A stretch of 64,000 bases of DNA from Scolanthus callimorphus (GCA_033964015.1 CM066923.1:24192168-24256167); one strand, 5' to 3'. Positions 1 through 13,610 are shown, counted from the first letter of the stretch. Notes: generated by a model from the sequence alone, not told the origin. A program made the numbers and translations.

Positions 1-459
1 TGGCAGTACTGGGTTACTAATTTAATATCTCGTATAATTGTGTTTCCGCCGTTAGTTTTCACCAATAACGAAAGACTGGGAAGAATTATATATAATTACT
101 TACCTCTTCCGACTTACAGTGGTCCAAACAGCCCTGAAGAACTAACATATGAGTGGATGGAATATCCGTAGTTATTAGTTAGAAGAGTGAAAAGTTGGGG
201 TCAAACACATAGTCTGCCCCTAAAATATTATGGTTAGTGTCAGTTCATCATGTCGTATAAAATTATCTTTTACTACTTAAGAGCAAACAGATGGAACAGG
301 GATGAGGGGGTTTAATAGGACAGTAACAAGTACCGACACTTATCCATTTGAAATGATGAGGTATTGAGAGCATTTGGAGGGTTCTAGCTCGATGTTTTCT
401 TTTAAAGAGCTTTGTCGACCACTCCGTTATTGTTTCCCTCATAGTTAGCAGGGGGGCTT

Positions 460-540
460 AAAGAGCCTGTGTCAGCCGCCATTTTGACAGCATAGCAACC
501 AAACCATGTCGGAGACAATCCATTTCCATCGGCCGATTTA
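460..540. repeat. Dispersed repeat, copy a (partner 11560-11641)
   Basis: About 80 bp containing a CCATTTTGNCAGCATAGCAA core and a TCCATTTCCATCGG end. It matches 11560-11641 in the same orientation. No coding potential is visible. Confidence 0.7.
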
Positions 541-605
541 GAGAATATAGAGCAATGTTCTCGATTGAATTTGGTAAATCAAATCTGAAACTTTGTTTGT
601 ACATC

Positions 606-947
606 TCTAAATTTGTATGTAATCATCTCCAAATCACTTATATCACTTGGTAATAGCTAATAGGCAATGTAGGCAAAGTTTTAGCGGCAAGACTGCTAAT
701 TTACAAGCAAATTTTGATGTAAATTCAAACTTTGAAAACTTGTCATCCTAACAAGATTTCAAAAACTCATTGTTGCAATCCGTTTCCATCCGCTCTGTAA
801 TAGGTCCATGAAGCCTACAATCCGTGATCGCTTTGTAGTTAAAAGGCTATTTAACAAACCTAGACTAGTATTTTGACTATCCATCAGTTATTTGTATGTT
901 TTTTACATCGCCAAAAGTGTGCTAAAATCGTGACACTGCTCCTTTAA
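606..947. repeat. Dispersed ~345-bp repeat, copy a (partner 4421-4776)
   Basis: This stretch and 4421-4776 share long blocks in the same order and orientation, including TCTAAATTTGTATGTA at the start, GTTGCAATCCGTTTCCATCC in the middle and GACACTGCTCCTTTA at the end. By eye they are diverged but clearly related. It is probably a non-autonomous transposon; no terminal repeat is obvious. Confidence 0.8.
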
Positions 948-2051
948 CGCAACCCTACCTCGACAGAACAGTAAGTTATTCCAACTCTGAAATCGTTTTA
1001 GAGGTACTTTTAATGTGCAAGATATGGCTTTGAAATTGGTCAAATTGATATCTCCGTATTTTACCAAATATGAAATTGAAATCCTTTAGAAAGGTAAATA
1101 ATATAATAAAAAAACTTACTTGTGTCACATCCCAGGCTTTGTGGAATGTATAACATTTTGATTCAGTGGCCTGTTTATTCAAAACGTTCAAACCCTATTC
1201 ACAGTGGAGGAAGGTCAATGAAAAGCAAAAAGTCTTCAAAAAACACATCCACCGCCATTTTGTAAAGTCCAAACACATGCAATGCGAACATGTTTTGACC
1301 TCTGCTAAATCTGCAATACTCAGCTCCTTGAGGTATTCGATATACAGGGGTACACCGTAGCGTCTGTGAAAGTATTTGATTTTTGGAGCAACTCGCGAAT
1401 TCGTCAACTCATCCTACTGATCAAAACGGTAAGAATATGAGCTTTGAAATAAACAATCTTTAGCATAGAGTGTATCAACTGCTTGTACCACGCCACAGAA
1501 ATTACAGCCAATCACTGAATGCAGGAATGGCGCTGTATATTTGGCGGTATTCCACTCAACCTTCCGTGGTATAAAATAGTTATTGTGTAGTTTACAATGA
1601 ATTCTCGTGGCAGGCGAGTGTGTATGCTAAGAAAAAATACAAGCGGCCGACAAGTGGGATATTCCGCAGTATGCCACTCGAAAACATTGAACGAGTATGT
1701 ATTTTCGAAATCAACGTTTCTTTTTACATGATTTTAACATTTAGGTCTGGGATAGGGACCGGTTTCAGATAGGTTTGACTTGTTCGGAGTGCCCCCTCTG
1801 TCCCCTCTGCCCCCTTACCCTCCTCCCTCTCCTCTCCTCTCCTCTTCCGGGATTAAGGTGCTTTAGGGATTGTTTATTTGTTATGGCGATTTTTAAGCGC
1901 CACTTCAATAATGGCCCTCGAACAAATGATGAGCACAACTTTTATAACCCCTTCACTCCCAAAACACCGCAACCACCTTTTATATGCGACAATACAATGA
2001 TCCGTGCCTTAGATACCGACTATTTGGCTTTTGCGGGGGGGGAGGGGGTCT

Positions 2052-2139
2052 GAAAATTTAAATTTTTACAGAGATTTGTATGACTGGGGGGTTGACGCAT
2101 ACCCCCAGTCATACAAACATCTGTAAATTTCAAATTTTC
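2052..2139. repeat. Near-perfect hairpin, arms ~39 bp
   Basis: The left arm starts GAAAATTTAAATTTTTACAG and ends ATGACTGGGGG. The right arm starts CCCCCAGTCATACAAA and ends CAAATTTTC. They pair with few mismatches around a loop of about 11 bases. It could be a very short foldback element or a small-RNA hairpin; nothing shows transcription. Confidence 0.75.
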
Positions 2140-4420
2140 AACTTTCGTTTTCTCGGAGATATTGTATATAATGCAGCGAAATTTGAAGTTTTAATAAAGT
2201 GATGATGTGTATTCTAGTGCTGGTGTTCATTTTTAACAAAAATCGATTTTAATTTTTCGGCGGCCATTTAGGAAAAAGGTCTATTGAAGAGCACGTACTT
2301 CTGCTGCAGATCAAACCAATAAAATCAAGAGAACAAAATGAAACATTATACCCCTACTCTCCAAAATCTTTTTTCCACACACAAAACTTCCCTCCCCTTC
2401 CCCCATGCCATAAATAATTAACACTCCCTCCCTTCCTAATGGAGCTCTGTCTGTTTATAATTAAAGCACTGCAGTCCTTAATTGAGGCATACTAATATTA
2501 TAATTAGTTATATAGAACAGTCAATGCAAGCGGAGATAATTACTTTGCGATGTGTTTGTTTAAATAGATTGTATGAGCTATTCTCTTCACTACAAAAGTG
2601 GTCATGCTAAAACACTAACCTAATTAAACACTTAAAAGAGCAGCACCCAAACCGAATGTAATACAGAACAGAATAACTTCGTCTGAACTGTATAACCAGC
2701 TTGATCGGCAACGTTCTTGTGAGGGGTGTTTTAGGTTCGCAACAAAGAGTGCATGTCAACGCAGGCGTTTCCTAGAGAATCAAAACTTCAGGTACCTGAC
2801 ACGCATGTTCCGTATCAAGCTGTTTGGCTGTTTTGCTTCATATTTTGATAAGAGATTCTCCACAGTCCGGTAATGCTACTTGGCACAGTCTAAGTAGCAA
2901 ACTAATATTATCATGACGTAGCATTGAATGCGGTAACCTTTTTATAGTCAACAAGTTTAGGTAATATGGCCCATTATCTCGTAATTAGCATCATGTGTAA
3001 ATATTAGCTTCTATATTGGCTGAGTATCTCAAATATGAGCGTAGAGTATCACGTAAAACAACGACGACGCTGCATAATGCCCTGTCTTCTCTCTCTGATC
3101 AGGACTCTTGAAAGCACTGGCGTATAGTACAGGATTAAGGATATCTGGTTAAGAGGGTTTAGCGGCTTACATAGGTAAGAATGCAACATGTTGTTCAAAA
3201 GCAGGAAATATGTGTATTTACAAGGGTGTTTCGGAGCGCTCATCACCCGCACTGATACAAAGATATAAATTACTCAGATAAACTGCTCGTTCCGTGTGCA
3301 AAGATGCGTTTGTTTTAGGAAAGAAGACACGAAAATTCTCTTATATATTGTTTAGTAAGTGGTTTCCCGTGAAAAGTACCTTTTTGATAATAGTTCCAAA
3401 ACAAGAGCCGAATGACTGCCTTTGCAACGCGTTGTCCTCTTGCTACTAACGGTACTTGGCCCAGAGACTTCTTACGCTCACACCCCAACTGACAGCGACG
3501 CAAGCCGCGTGCAAATATAGAACTCCGCAGTTTATCCCTTTTTAATGATAAGATATTAAAGAGTAGTGCTGAGTGATTAAAATAGCTGTATACTCAATTT
3601 TATTTTTTACACACTAAGTGCACACGCAAACCCATGGCAGACCAGTTGATCAAACATCCTAAGGCGACCTTGGGGCATATGAGCTGGATGTCTCCTTCCA
3701 ATTGTCTATTTGCAGCCCTCGTTCACTGGGCATCATCTATTGCTGAATTTAAACATCCAAACAATGTTAACTTACAAAGATTAAATTCCTTAAAGTGTAC
3801 AGTATAGTTATGGAAAACCCAAATGATGAATGACAAAAATATTTTTATTTCTGTGTGTTAAGTGACAATGAAAAAGATGGAAGTTAAATGATACACATGT
3901 ATCCCTCATAACGGCGGGGGGAAAAATTAAGAAAGAAAAATTAATATATGTTTGCATGTAAGATATTGGATAAGATATGTTGTTGTAAGTTTAAGGGCCC
4001 CAAACACCTACCCATAATGCATGCGCTAAACTAATTTCTCATAATTTTGATGGTGGCGAAATGGCGTTTAAGCAGGCACTATTTGCAGGGTGAGTCGAAT
4101 CCCTTTAAAGGCAACGTAACTTTAAAGAATTAACGCTCACTCGAGTGGCACCGGATACCCATTTCGCCTCGCGCGAGTGTCAAGAAAACTTTAGCGTCGA
4201 TCAACGATCATTTTATATAAAAATTTGCTACCAGTTTGGCACCTTTTGGCTTGATGTTTTTTTGGAAGAACTACATGTTTGCATTTAATTTTTTTTCCTC
4301 CACTGAACAATAGTCAATTAAAATTTCAATGTCATCTCCTGTCATGACCATGCCATGTGAATGTCTATACAAACCCCTTGATGTTGCACACGGTTATTTG
4401 AATAAATCCGCAAATACAGC

Positions 4421-4776
4421 TCTAAATTTGTATGTACTCATCCCCAATCACTTATATCATTGTCATTAGACTAATAGGCAATGTAGTAAGTTCTCGCGGC
4501 AAGACTGCCTATTTTCATGTAAATTTGGATGTAAATTGGATGTAAATTTCAGAAATTTGGATGTAACTTTGAAAACTGTTTATCCCCCAACAAGATTTCA
4601 AAAGCGCATTGTTGCAATCCGTTTCCATCCGCTGTGTAGTAGGCCCCAAAAAATCATGAAAGCTTTGTAGTCAAAGGCTATTTAATAAACCTAGACTATA
4701 TTTTGGCTATCCATCAGTTATCTGGATGATTTTTACATCACCAAAAGTGTGCTAAAAACTTGACACTGCTCCTTTA
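4421..4776. repeat. Dispersed ~345-bp repeat, copy b (partner 606-947)
   Basis: Second copy of the repeat at 606-947, same orientation, with a small internal duplication of GTAAATTTGGAT-like sequence. Confidence 0.8.
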
Positions 4777-5749
4777 TTTGAAATGTATTTTCCTTGTTGC
4801 GATAGAGATTCCTTAATGGGATACGGGACTAGCACGGGTTACTAGTTGCATATGCAACGCAAACCTCTCACTAAAACGATGCTAAAATAAAGGCAATAGA
4901 ACCTAATAGGTTTCTTATAAATAATAATAGTCTTTATTATCCAAAAGATAACATACATATATTATGTTACAAATAAATATACATAAAAATCCGATTAAAA
5001 GGCTAAATACATTAGAGCATAACTTTCCATATCGACAATGGAGCACGCGTAATGTTGGCAGAGACACGAGAACGTTGTAAATTCACGAGTCGCAGACGAG
5101 TGATTTTAAACGTTTCGAGTGTTTCTCCAACCTCACAAGTGCTCTATTCGCCAATAAGTCATAGAACGTTGTGCTCTAATGCTTTTATGATATAGCGGGG
5201 GAGAACCATAACTTTATCGGTGAAATAGAGCATAGAGTTGGACCAATCAGAGCGCGCGTTATATCGTAGCTATAGTAAAATATCCTTATCCTTAGAAAAC
5301 AGACAAAGCGTAACTTATATTCGGTAGAACAAGTGTATTGAAAATGAATCAATCTCAGACTGATTGTATAATAATAATCAGTTTAATACTCGTTTCGTAG
5401 CTATAGAGCTAAATACAAGAGTGGTCAGTATTAACTAAGGCTCAACAATAAATATATTATAAATATATTATATCCATCCTTACGTTATAAAGATCTTAGA
5501 ACAAGAGACTATCTACGTTACAGATTTGGGACTCGAATCGCAAAAAAATATGTCTTAAAAAGGCGTCTTTTGAACCCGTTTTTACACAGCAGGAATAGCT
5601 GGATAGGTGGACCCATAGTACTGACAGTTTCAATTGATAACTGTTTGTAGATGACTAATGGATTGAACATGATTTCAGCAACACTTGTTTCGAAAGTGGC
5701 GCATCACCAATTCTCTTTAATATCGGTGCATATCTCTACTATAATCCAT

Positions 5750-6360
5750 GAAGGCCTTAGGAGCTCACTCTTCGGGAGTCTCGAATGTTACTGTTGATAA
5801 CCTGTTTATGGACCGGGTAACTTATATCGAATCATCCTATTATATATCGCTACTTTGGCGCCTGCGTGGTCAATCTTTTCTACAAGTTGCGCACTTGCTG
5901 TTGCGTCTAGATTAGTCTTTTAAAAAACATACAAAACAACAACCAACAGTCTCTGTTGATAACCAGTTTATGGACCGGCCTTAGGCCGCACTCTCCGGAA
6001 GTCTCGAATATTACTGTTGATAACCTGTTTATGGACCGGGTAGCATCACCTTATATTGAATAATCTTATTATATAACCCGCTACTTTGGCGCCTGCGTGG
6101 TCAATCTTTTCACACGTTGCGCGCTTTCTGCCGCGTCTAGATTACTATTTAAAAAACGTACAAACAACCACAGTCAGAAAAAAATAGGGGCCCACTCTTC
6201 GGAAGTCTCGAATTACTGTTATAAACTGTTTATGGACCGGGTAGCGTCACCTTAAGTTTATCATCTACATACCCCGCTATACTCATTGGCGCCTAGTCAA
6301 TCTTTTCTACAAAATACGCACTTTATGTCGCGTCTAGATTTCTCTTTTGGAAAAAACGTG
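5750..6360. repeat. Three-unit tandem repeat, unit ~200-230 bp
   Basis: Three diverged head-to-tail units begin near 5752, 5976 and 6185. Each contains CACTCTTCGG-like sequence followed by AGTCTCGAAT, then CTGTTTATGGACCGGGTA, TTGGCGCCTG, GTCAATCTTTT and a GCGTCTAGATT end followed by an A-rich tract. No frame stays open across the units. Confidence 0.85.
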
Positions 6361-6524
6361 AACATCACTGCCAGGAGTAAAACAAGATAATTGCTCGATG
6401 CGCAATTAAAAGTCTCATGCAGTGATATTACGACATTGTTGTATCATTTTGTTATTTTCTTTACACTGTGTAGTGCCATAAACAATACTTCCATCAGTGG
6501 TCATTGAAGAAGGTTTTTTAATTG

Positions 6525-6755
6525 ACATTTTCATTATTTTGCGAAAAACTACGCCAACTAACGGTTTCGCTTCTATCAATCAAACGAGTGAACAGCTCTG
6601 GGGATTCACACGCAGGCTTGTAAGCACTTATAAAGACTATGCTACGCTTCAAAACCAAATTTCCACCATAAAATGCAAACGAAACTTAGAACAATTCAAA
6701 AAAGGTTTGATGGCGGAAGACAAAAACGCAGCTTTGCGTTCGCATATGGGAAATG
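6525..6755. repeat. Dispersed repeat, copy a (partner 47868-48113)
   Basis: Shares TCAATCAAACGAGTGAACAG and several following blocks with 47868-48113. A 98-codon frame runs through this copy (6497-6793), but the other copy does not keep it open, so I treat the frame as chance within a repeat. Confidence 0.75.
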
Positions 6756-7733
6756 AAAAGTGGTTGGTTCGCAGAATAACGAAAATGCTCTAAAGTCGAA
6801 AGCTGTGGCCAACATTTTAGCTACATGGCGTCTTTTCAATTTGTCTTTTTTATTATAAAAATTACAAGCATTCGCAGTGAAAGAGCATCACGCTGCGATG
6901 TTGCGCTCGTGGTCACCATATTGTCTGAATGGATTTATCAGAATGATTTGAAGAAGTAATTCCTAGCAGCATGACACTTTGACGAAACTAGTTAAATGAC
7001 CAACCAGCACGGATTAAAATGATTCTATTTAATGTTCTTTTAAAATGATTTTACTCACGTATCTTTGCTGAGTGTTAATTCCATCTTATTTTTGAACGAT
7101 ACTGTGTACGGCAAAGTGCATACTTATTGGCACTCATTCTTGCTAGTAGCGTACGGGCGGGCGTTGGCAGGTAAAAATTCAATACAAAAGACTACAAGTT
7201 GATTTTGACCATTTTCTTCACACCGTCTGCAGGTAAATATTAATTTTGTACTGGGACATGCCATACTTATCAATTCGTTTTCTTCACATTCTCAACTCAT
7301 TAATAATTCATCAAGTTTGAACAAAGAAAAACCATGACCGTGGAAGAGATCGGAAAACGCAGTCATTATTTGCATATAATTTTGAGATTTTATTTCTTTT
7401 TCTCGCATTTATCATCGTTTGTGAGTAATATCAAAGCACTCGATGCCTTTTTCATCTGGATTTCAAACACCTCGAAGTCGGTTAAAAAAACTCGGCTTCG
7501 CCTTGTTTTTTCAACCCCACTTCTCAGAGTTTGGAAATTCTGATGAAAACGCTCTCTAGTGAAGTGTTTGATCTATTACTTCAAGCTACGCAAAAGAGAA
7601 ACAAAATACGTTTTTCTATAGAACGGCTCCCACTCTTTCCTTCACCAAACAAATATATTTTGTATATTTTAAAAAGTATCAGTTTTGCATGGTCATAGAA
7701 AGGCGTGTAGTAATTTGTTTCGCTAATCACAGT

Positions 7734-7993
7734 GGCGGATCCAGGATTTTTAGAAGGAGGGGGTTGGGGGTTCATTTTTGCTGATGAAGTGCAACGTATG
7801 AGGAACATTCTTACGGTTTTTGTTTTCATAATATCATTCTGGTATACATTGGGTCACATAAAAGAAAAGAACCACTCTGAAATGACAAAAGGTCTTTAGC
7901 GAACGATCCTAAAAATCGGTTCGTGGGAGAGGAGGGTTTCATTTGCACTCATGACCCCCCCCCCCCCCCCCCCCCCCCCGATCCTGGCCTGAA
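7734..7993. mobile_element. Degraded hAT-like foldback with poly-C tract
   Basis: Begins CAGTGGCGGATCCAGG, a terminus also seen at 57343 and in reverse at 57066 and 58190, and ends with a reverse-complementary GATCCTGGCCTG. A pure C run occupies 7955-7979. The right end is weak, so the boundary is approximate. Confidence 0.45.
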
Positions 7994-8407
7994 TCATTAC
8001 AGATCACGTAAAGATAATGAGTATGGTACGCCACATAGTTCCAGGATTTGGTAGTATGTAAGTGGCGGCGTTAGATAAACTACGTCGGTATTGTCCCTGT
8101 CTTTCCAAGAGTATTTCAGGGTACGAGTCAACTTAGCACGTGTACCTTACAAAACAAAACAAGCCAAGAGGTTCTTAACGTTTGAGAGACTGGATTTTTG
8201 GCCACTTTGGCCAAATTTGCTCGCAATCATGTTAAAATCTCTCAAAGCCCTCAGCCAAGGAGAAACTGATTTACGTCGTACCTGCTCAGAAAATATATCA
8301 TGATGTCTCGCCCAAGTCTTAGCAGCGTACATTTTCTAATGGGCTTTGACATCAAACGTTTTAATTTTGACGGTTATAGTAGTTACCAATGTAAATATTC
8401 ACCATTA

Positions 8408-8445
8408 CCTGAAGAAGGTCGGTACTGGCTGACCGAAATATCGTG
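8408..8445 (+). other. CTGAAGA...GAAA motif (hammerhead-like core)
   Basis: The order is CTGAAGA, a GGTC/GACC stem, then GAAA. That resembles the hammerhead ribozyme core order CUGANGA-stem II-GAAA. A related motif on the minus strand lies near 11806-11845. No stem III or cleavage site could be placed, so this is only a motif call. Confidence 0.25.
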
Positions 8446-11400
8446 TAAATGAAAATTATAAGCTGTTAATCACACATTCAAGTTTTTATTATTTTTGACA
8501 TGAAACAACTACATTTCTGAATTTGGCATTTGATGTATCACTATTGGCCATTTCCTCTACATTGTGTAGTGCACTCAAAAACATGAAACATTTCCTTGGT
8601 TGTCACGAGAGGTTTCCGTGTTCCATGCTCATGTCGTCCAACTTTGTTAGCAAGTTGAGAGGGCACTTCCTCGGTCACTTGTCAAAGGGTTCCCTTCCAA
8701 TCACCACTTATTGTAACTATCACCAAAATGTCACGTCTGCGCGGTACTGGTCACGCGAGAAAGGCCTCTGGTCACGCAGACACCGTGACGCCTAATTAAG
8801 GAAAGCCTGTTATAAGTCACTCAGTCTCTAACTTCACATAAGGGCACTCGAAACCCAAATTGACGCAAATTTGGTCACGGATTAAAAACAACCTTAACAT
8901 AACGTGCTACAATTTAGAAAGACAAAAATTACATTTTGACATCTTTATGTGGTTCCATGAGTCTTATATTAAAAGTTCTCAATTAGTTATGTTAAAAAAG
9001 CATCATGTGAGTTTAGGAGTTTTGTTAGTGTGAACGTGCGCTGAGGACAGCTATATGATCGACGTCATTTAGATAGAGAGTTAGCGCGTGAGTGTACACC
9101 AGAAGAGTGTATTATGCCGCTATGTCATACGTCAGGCATTACCGCTGAGAACTACTAATGCAGACTTATATTCCCCCTACAGTGCCGTCTAAACGGATTT
9201 AGAACTGTAATACAAAGCTGTGACCTGGTTGTCCTTGATACACAAATCAAGGAGTCTTGAATTGTCATATACCATCTAGTATAGTATCTCAGTGAAGTGT
9301 AGCAGCCAGTAAGTTTTATTTTAGACATGGTTATCGAATATATTTGACTCAAGTGCCGCTACTTGCGATATACTTATACTATAAACCTTTCATATTTCGT
9401 ATACAGATTGCAAGATAACTGGTTGACTTCAAGCAATCAAGTCGAAAGGTAAGATTTATGACTCTTCACACACTCTTGAATGGAAATGTAAAACTTTTTT
9501 TTAATCTTTATTTTTCTAAAAATACATTTCATATCCAAGCTATTCGTACACGCATGTTTATGTACAACCGGCAATATATTCAAGAAACCGTAGCATATGT
9601 CCCAAAAATTATTTTACAGCACAGCGGCGTACCTTATTAGCCATGCGCACCTGGCTGTATATGACTTCTAATAGAACAATTCTGATTTTCAGGAAAGCAA
9701 GACCATATGTTTTAGCCAAACAATTTTAAAAAGCACCTAATATCGATCGGCTATGATTGGGGTTCGTTACACCACTAACGTGTTGTTGATCAAAGCATAA
9801 TTTTATTTTACTGATGATTTTGTAAGCGTCGCCCATACATAAATAATAGCAACATATAAATGTAAAATATATAATAAAAAACAACAACAGCTAAACGGGC
9901 ACGGAAGCCACACAACAGCATTTATACAATTACTGGGGCCCGTTAAATGTTTTCCTCGCTTCTTCTCAACGTTTCACCTTTCAAGCCGTTCAGAAGGTAC
10001 ATGCCATTTACCGTCCAAGCGTTTTAAAAAAATAATATTTTTGAATATTGAAATGTTTATATAAAAATGATAAAGAGAGTACGACTGTTATGCAAACAAC
10101 AAATTAGCAAGAAAATAATCCAATGTCCTTTTTCTCAACGCTGTGAGAGCTCCTTGCTGAGGTAGTAACTTTATATTTCCTTCTTTAGCATTCCAAAGCG
10201 TGCGGGGCATAAGCTATCGATCCTCTAAGATCCTTATAGTGCTCAATTTATATATACTGTATATCAAAAAGTGGTTCGCCAAGAGGGAAAAAGCACACGG
10301 CGAAAGAATGCTTATACTTTAGATAGTGCACACTAGGTCCATATTTCAAAATGATAGTGATTCTTGCTTCCTAGCCCTCCCCCCATCCCACAAACATCGC
10401 CCCCTGCTATTGAATATACCATCCGCATTCCCTGAATCACATCTTATTAAAGACAAATGGATCCTTTGTCTTTTTTTTATAGAGATGATTGCAAAGCATG
10501 CTAACAAAATACTCGTATAGCAGAAATACACATCGATCCAGATAACTTTAATAATAATGCACACGTGCATATCCGATTCTTAATAGGATTAAGATACCAT
10601 TAATCTTCTTGAATATGTAAACCAAAGCAGATATCATGCGAGACACTTCAATGATGATGGTTTGGTGAATTGATAGTAACTCTCTCTGTCACTCGCAGAA
10701 AGCAGCAAAACATGGACCGTAATGGTTGCAAGCTACTATGTACAGCGCTATAATTTTAGTGATCTCTTACCGTACATACCGGACAACAGCGTCGCGGCCG
10801 TTTTTTCACATTTCCTATGTTTGCTTGATTGTGTGAACTACATCAGCACAAAAATGCGTCACCCAATAAAGAGAGTTCAATTTCATTAGATCGTATATCA
10901 GAAATAACACTTAGAGACTCTATCGTGCAAATATGCTTCTGTTGATAATATGTCAAGTAGATGGTTCTAAACCTGGACCTCGATGCATGAATGCGACGTA
11001 TGCCAACTCCTTCCCCATATACGCTGGTCTATTTAAAGCAATTTCGCGAGACTCGAAGACGAAGATGGCCGCCTGAGGCCCTGAGGCAGATATAAAGATT
11101 ATCGGCTGATGATACTCAAGGAAGGAACTGGTACGTGAATAATACCGTAAACATTTTCTCGTATTTCGTCGAGCGGTTAGTCTACTCATCGGGAACGGCC
11201 TAAAGACGAATAAGTTCAGAATCTAAGATAGCCTGCTCGCAGAGCGTAATTTTAGGCCAAAAATATCCACCAATTCCAAGATGCGCGCGAAAGCAAACTC
11301 GGGTTTGAAGTGATTAACAGTGAGTCGAGGTCTTAGGACATGTGCGCTATTCGATGTGACGTCGATGGAGACGCGAGTATAGAACAGATAGAATAACTTA

Positions 11401-11559
11401 CCAAACAAAGCTAAGCAAACATTGTAAGAACTAGGAACGGAGCATGAATTACCCAGTTTGATCGTAAATGTTTGAACCGAATCTTCTGATTTCGAGTTTC
11501 TTGGAGCTTCTGGCAGAGAATGGCCTGCATAAATGACTTTAAAGCCCCTTTCACCCTTC

Positions 11560-11641
11560 AAAGAGTCTGTGGCAGTCGCCATTTTGTCAGCATAGCAACA
11601 TACCAAGCCAGAGAAAGTATCCATTTCCATCGGCTGATTTA
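11560..11641. repeat. Dispersed repeat, copy b (partner 460-540)
   Basis: Matches 460-540. The N-terminal part of a 135-codon minus-strand frame (11223-11630) is this repeat read in reverse, which argues against that frame being a gene. Confidence 0.65.
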
Positions 11642-12736
11642 TGGATGTTGAGTGGGATATTTTAAATTGAATTCAGTTAAGTAGAAACCTTGGCTGTAGA
11701 TGGTTATAATCGAGATTTCTACACTAACGACCTCTTCTAATATCGAAAAACAATAACAAAGGATTATAAGAAAATTGGGCGTTACAATATAGAATTAAAG
11801 GGTTTTTCTCGCACGATATTTCGGCTGGCCAAACCCTTCTTCATGTATTGAAGAGTCTGTCAAGTGGTTTGTCTTGCATTTACTTCAATAACAAAGGAGT
11901 GGCCTACTAGGGATCTTTAAAACAGTTTAAGTTCTGACGAGACTAAAATGACTCACTGTAGACATGCCACAAAAGTCGACCTCTCTATAGGATACTAACA
12001 AAAACGGGGAAATATTAACCCCGCATGTGAAAATTCATTAAAGGAGTTTTCAGAATTTGAGAACGTCTATAAATTACCCTGGAAGAACCACCAACTAGGC
12101 CCTGAATTTTTTCAACTCATTAAATTACCATCACTCCGTTGAACCAAGAGTCCATTGCAAAGAGTAAGAATTTTCTATATCGGTTTTCTTCCCTCAACGT
12201 CAAAGAGAAAAAAATCTAGTTTTAGAAACATTTTTACGTAAAATTGAACAGAGACTTAACCAGCACCTGTAGGGCACTGCTACACGCAACAACAGCTAGT
12301 GTTCTATTTTTAGCATTCGGGAAAAACATGTTACTCTTCGTAACAGACTCCTGATTGGACCGAAAGATGAATACCCAAGGGGGGTACCCAGGAAAAGCAT
12401 GGCGGGGATCAGTCGACGGAGCTTATTTCGCCCCCCCCCCCCCAAAAAAAAAAAAGTTTCATACCCCAAAAAATCCCTGCTACAGATTAAAAATCCGATA
12501 CATAAATAGCTAAAAAATCATTAGTTATTCAATCAAATGGGCTCATATATTTGCGCTTATAGTAAAACATTGAATGTGCGATGATGTATTGTCTCTCCTT
12601 CCTCCTGCTCCAAAACGTTTGTGGTAGGCCTAAGTTTCTAATAGTGCTAATACAAAAGCAACAAAACGGCATCAAAATCAATAGATTCGTAGCCCCCAAA
12701 AATATACACGTTTGTTTAAGGCCAAAACTCCCAGAA

Positions 12737-12891
12737 ATGGTTGATTGCATTTTTAAACGGCACCGGGGGGTTGAGGACCTACGGAAAATTTCCAGGGGGT
12801 TGTATTGGACTCTGGAAATTCCACGGGAGGGGGTGTCCCCCCCCCCCCCCCCCCCCCCCCGGTGCGGTTTAAAAATGCAATCAGCCAATCC
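12737..12891. mobile_element. Foldback element with G/C-run centre
   Basis: The left arm contains GGTTGATTGCATTTTTAAAC then GGCACCGGGGGG. The right arm is its complement, CCCCCCGGTGCGGTTTAAAA then ATGCAATCAGCC. The long C run at the centre produces spurious polyproline and polyglycine frames on both strands. Confidence 0.75.
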
Positions 12892-13204
12892 GTCCGTCCC
12901 CCTCTCATGTTTTTCCTGAGTACTCCCCCGGGGATGAATCCTCAAGTATGGTGCTCTAGGCTACTTCTTGTTGCTAAGCAACGCTCGGCCCTAACAGTGA
13001 CACGCTCGACACGATCAACACGCTATGTTTGGCCTCTCTAACATAGCATAACATAATATTAGCTAATAATAGCATTTATACCGAAACAGCTTTATCTACA
13101 GACATAAACTAATTAATACACTTTAATGAAGGGTAACTGGGCTCGAACTTGATCTTTTCCAAGAGGATTATGTAATTAGCAGTGTCAAGCATTTGCCACA
13201 TATT

Positions 13205-13610
13205 TCGCATATTTGGCTTCTTTCTATCCGGATAAGACTGAGTCGGATGAGTCAGCATTGTCACCCTAGCAAAAGTGTAGTTCACGATAGCGGGCAGTTG
13301 TTGCTTTTGAAACGGCTTACTTGAAACGTTTTTCATATAATAATAGCCCCCTAGCTGCAGCATAAGAAACACGCTCCCTTTCGTACAAGCTCAAAGGACT
13401 CTGGGCTGCCGATAAAGCTCATATTTGGCAACTTTCTATCAGATAAGACTGCAATCGGACTGCAATCGGATAAGTCAGCATTCTCGTTCTATGTAACGAA
13501 GTTCACGATAGCAGGCATGGCAGTTCTTGCTTTTGAAACGGCTACTTGAAACGGCAGATCAACGGTTGTTTCAAAGCGAGGCATCAGAAACGTTCCCTTT
13601 CGTACAATTC
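13205..13610. repeat. Tandem duplication, two ~200-bp units
   Basis: Units at about 13205-13375 and 13427-13610 share ATATTTGGC, TCTATC.GATAAGACTG, GTTCACGATAGC and CTTTTGAAACGGC in the same order. The second unit contains an extra GACTGCAATCGG repeat. Confidence 0.75.

Larger units (their letters stand above)
1..5749. other. Gene-poor flank with old repeats
   Basis: No exon with convincing splice sites or protein-like composition was found on either strand. Open frames here are short and sit in repeats or low-complexity DNA. The identifiable content is the two dispersed repeats, the hairpin at 2052-2139, a pyrimidine-rich tract near 1790-1850 and A/T-rich sequence around 4900-5500. Confidence 0.5.
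6794..12736. other. Intergenic region, no gene recognised
   Basis: Short open frames only, none with a recognisable family or supporting splice sites. The region holds the hAT-like remnant, two hammerhead-like motifs, the second copy of the 80-bp repeat and an adjoining C-run/A-run near 12430-12455. Confidence 0.45.

Noticed and set aside
11223..11630. 135-codon minus-strand ORF
   Set aside because: Its start lies in a dispersed repeat shared with 460-540, and no domain is recognisable.
12529..13041. Polyproline/polyglycine ORFs on both strands
   Set aside because: Caused by a long C run at the centre of a foldback element.
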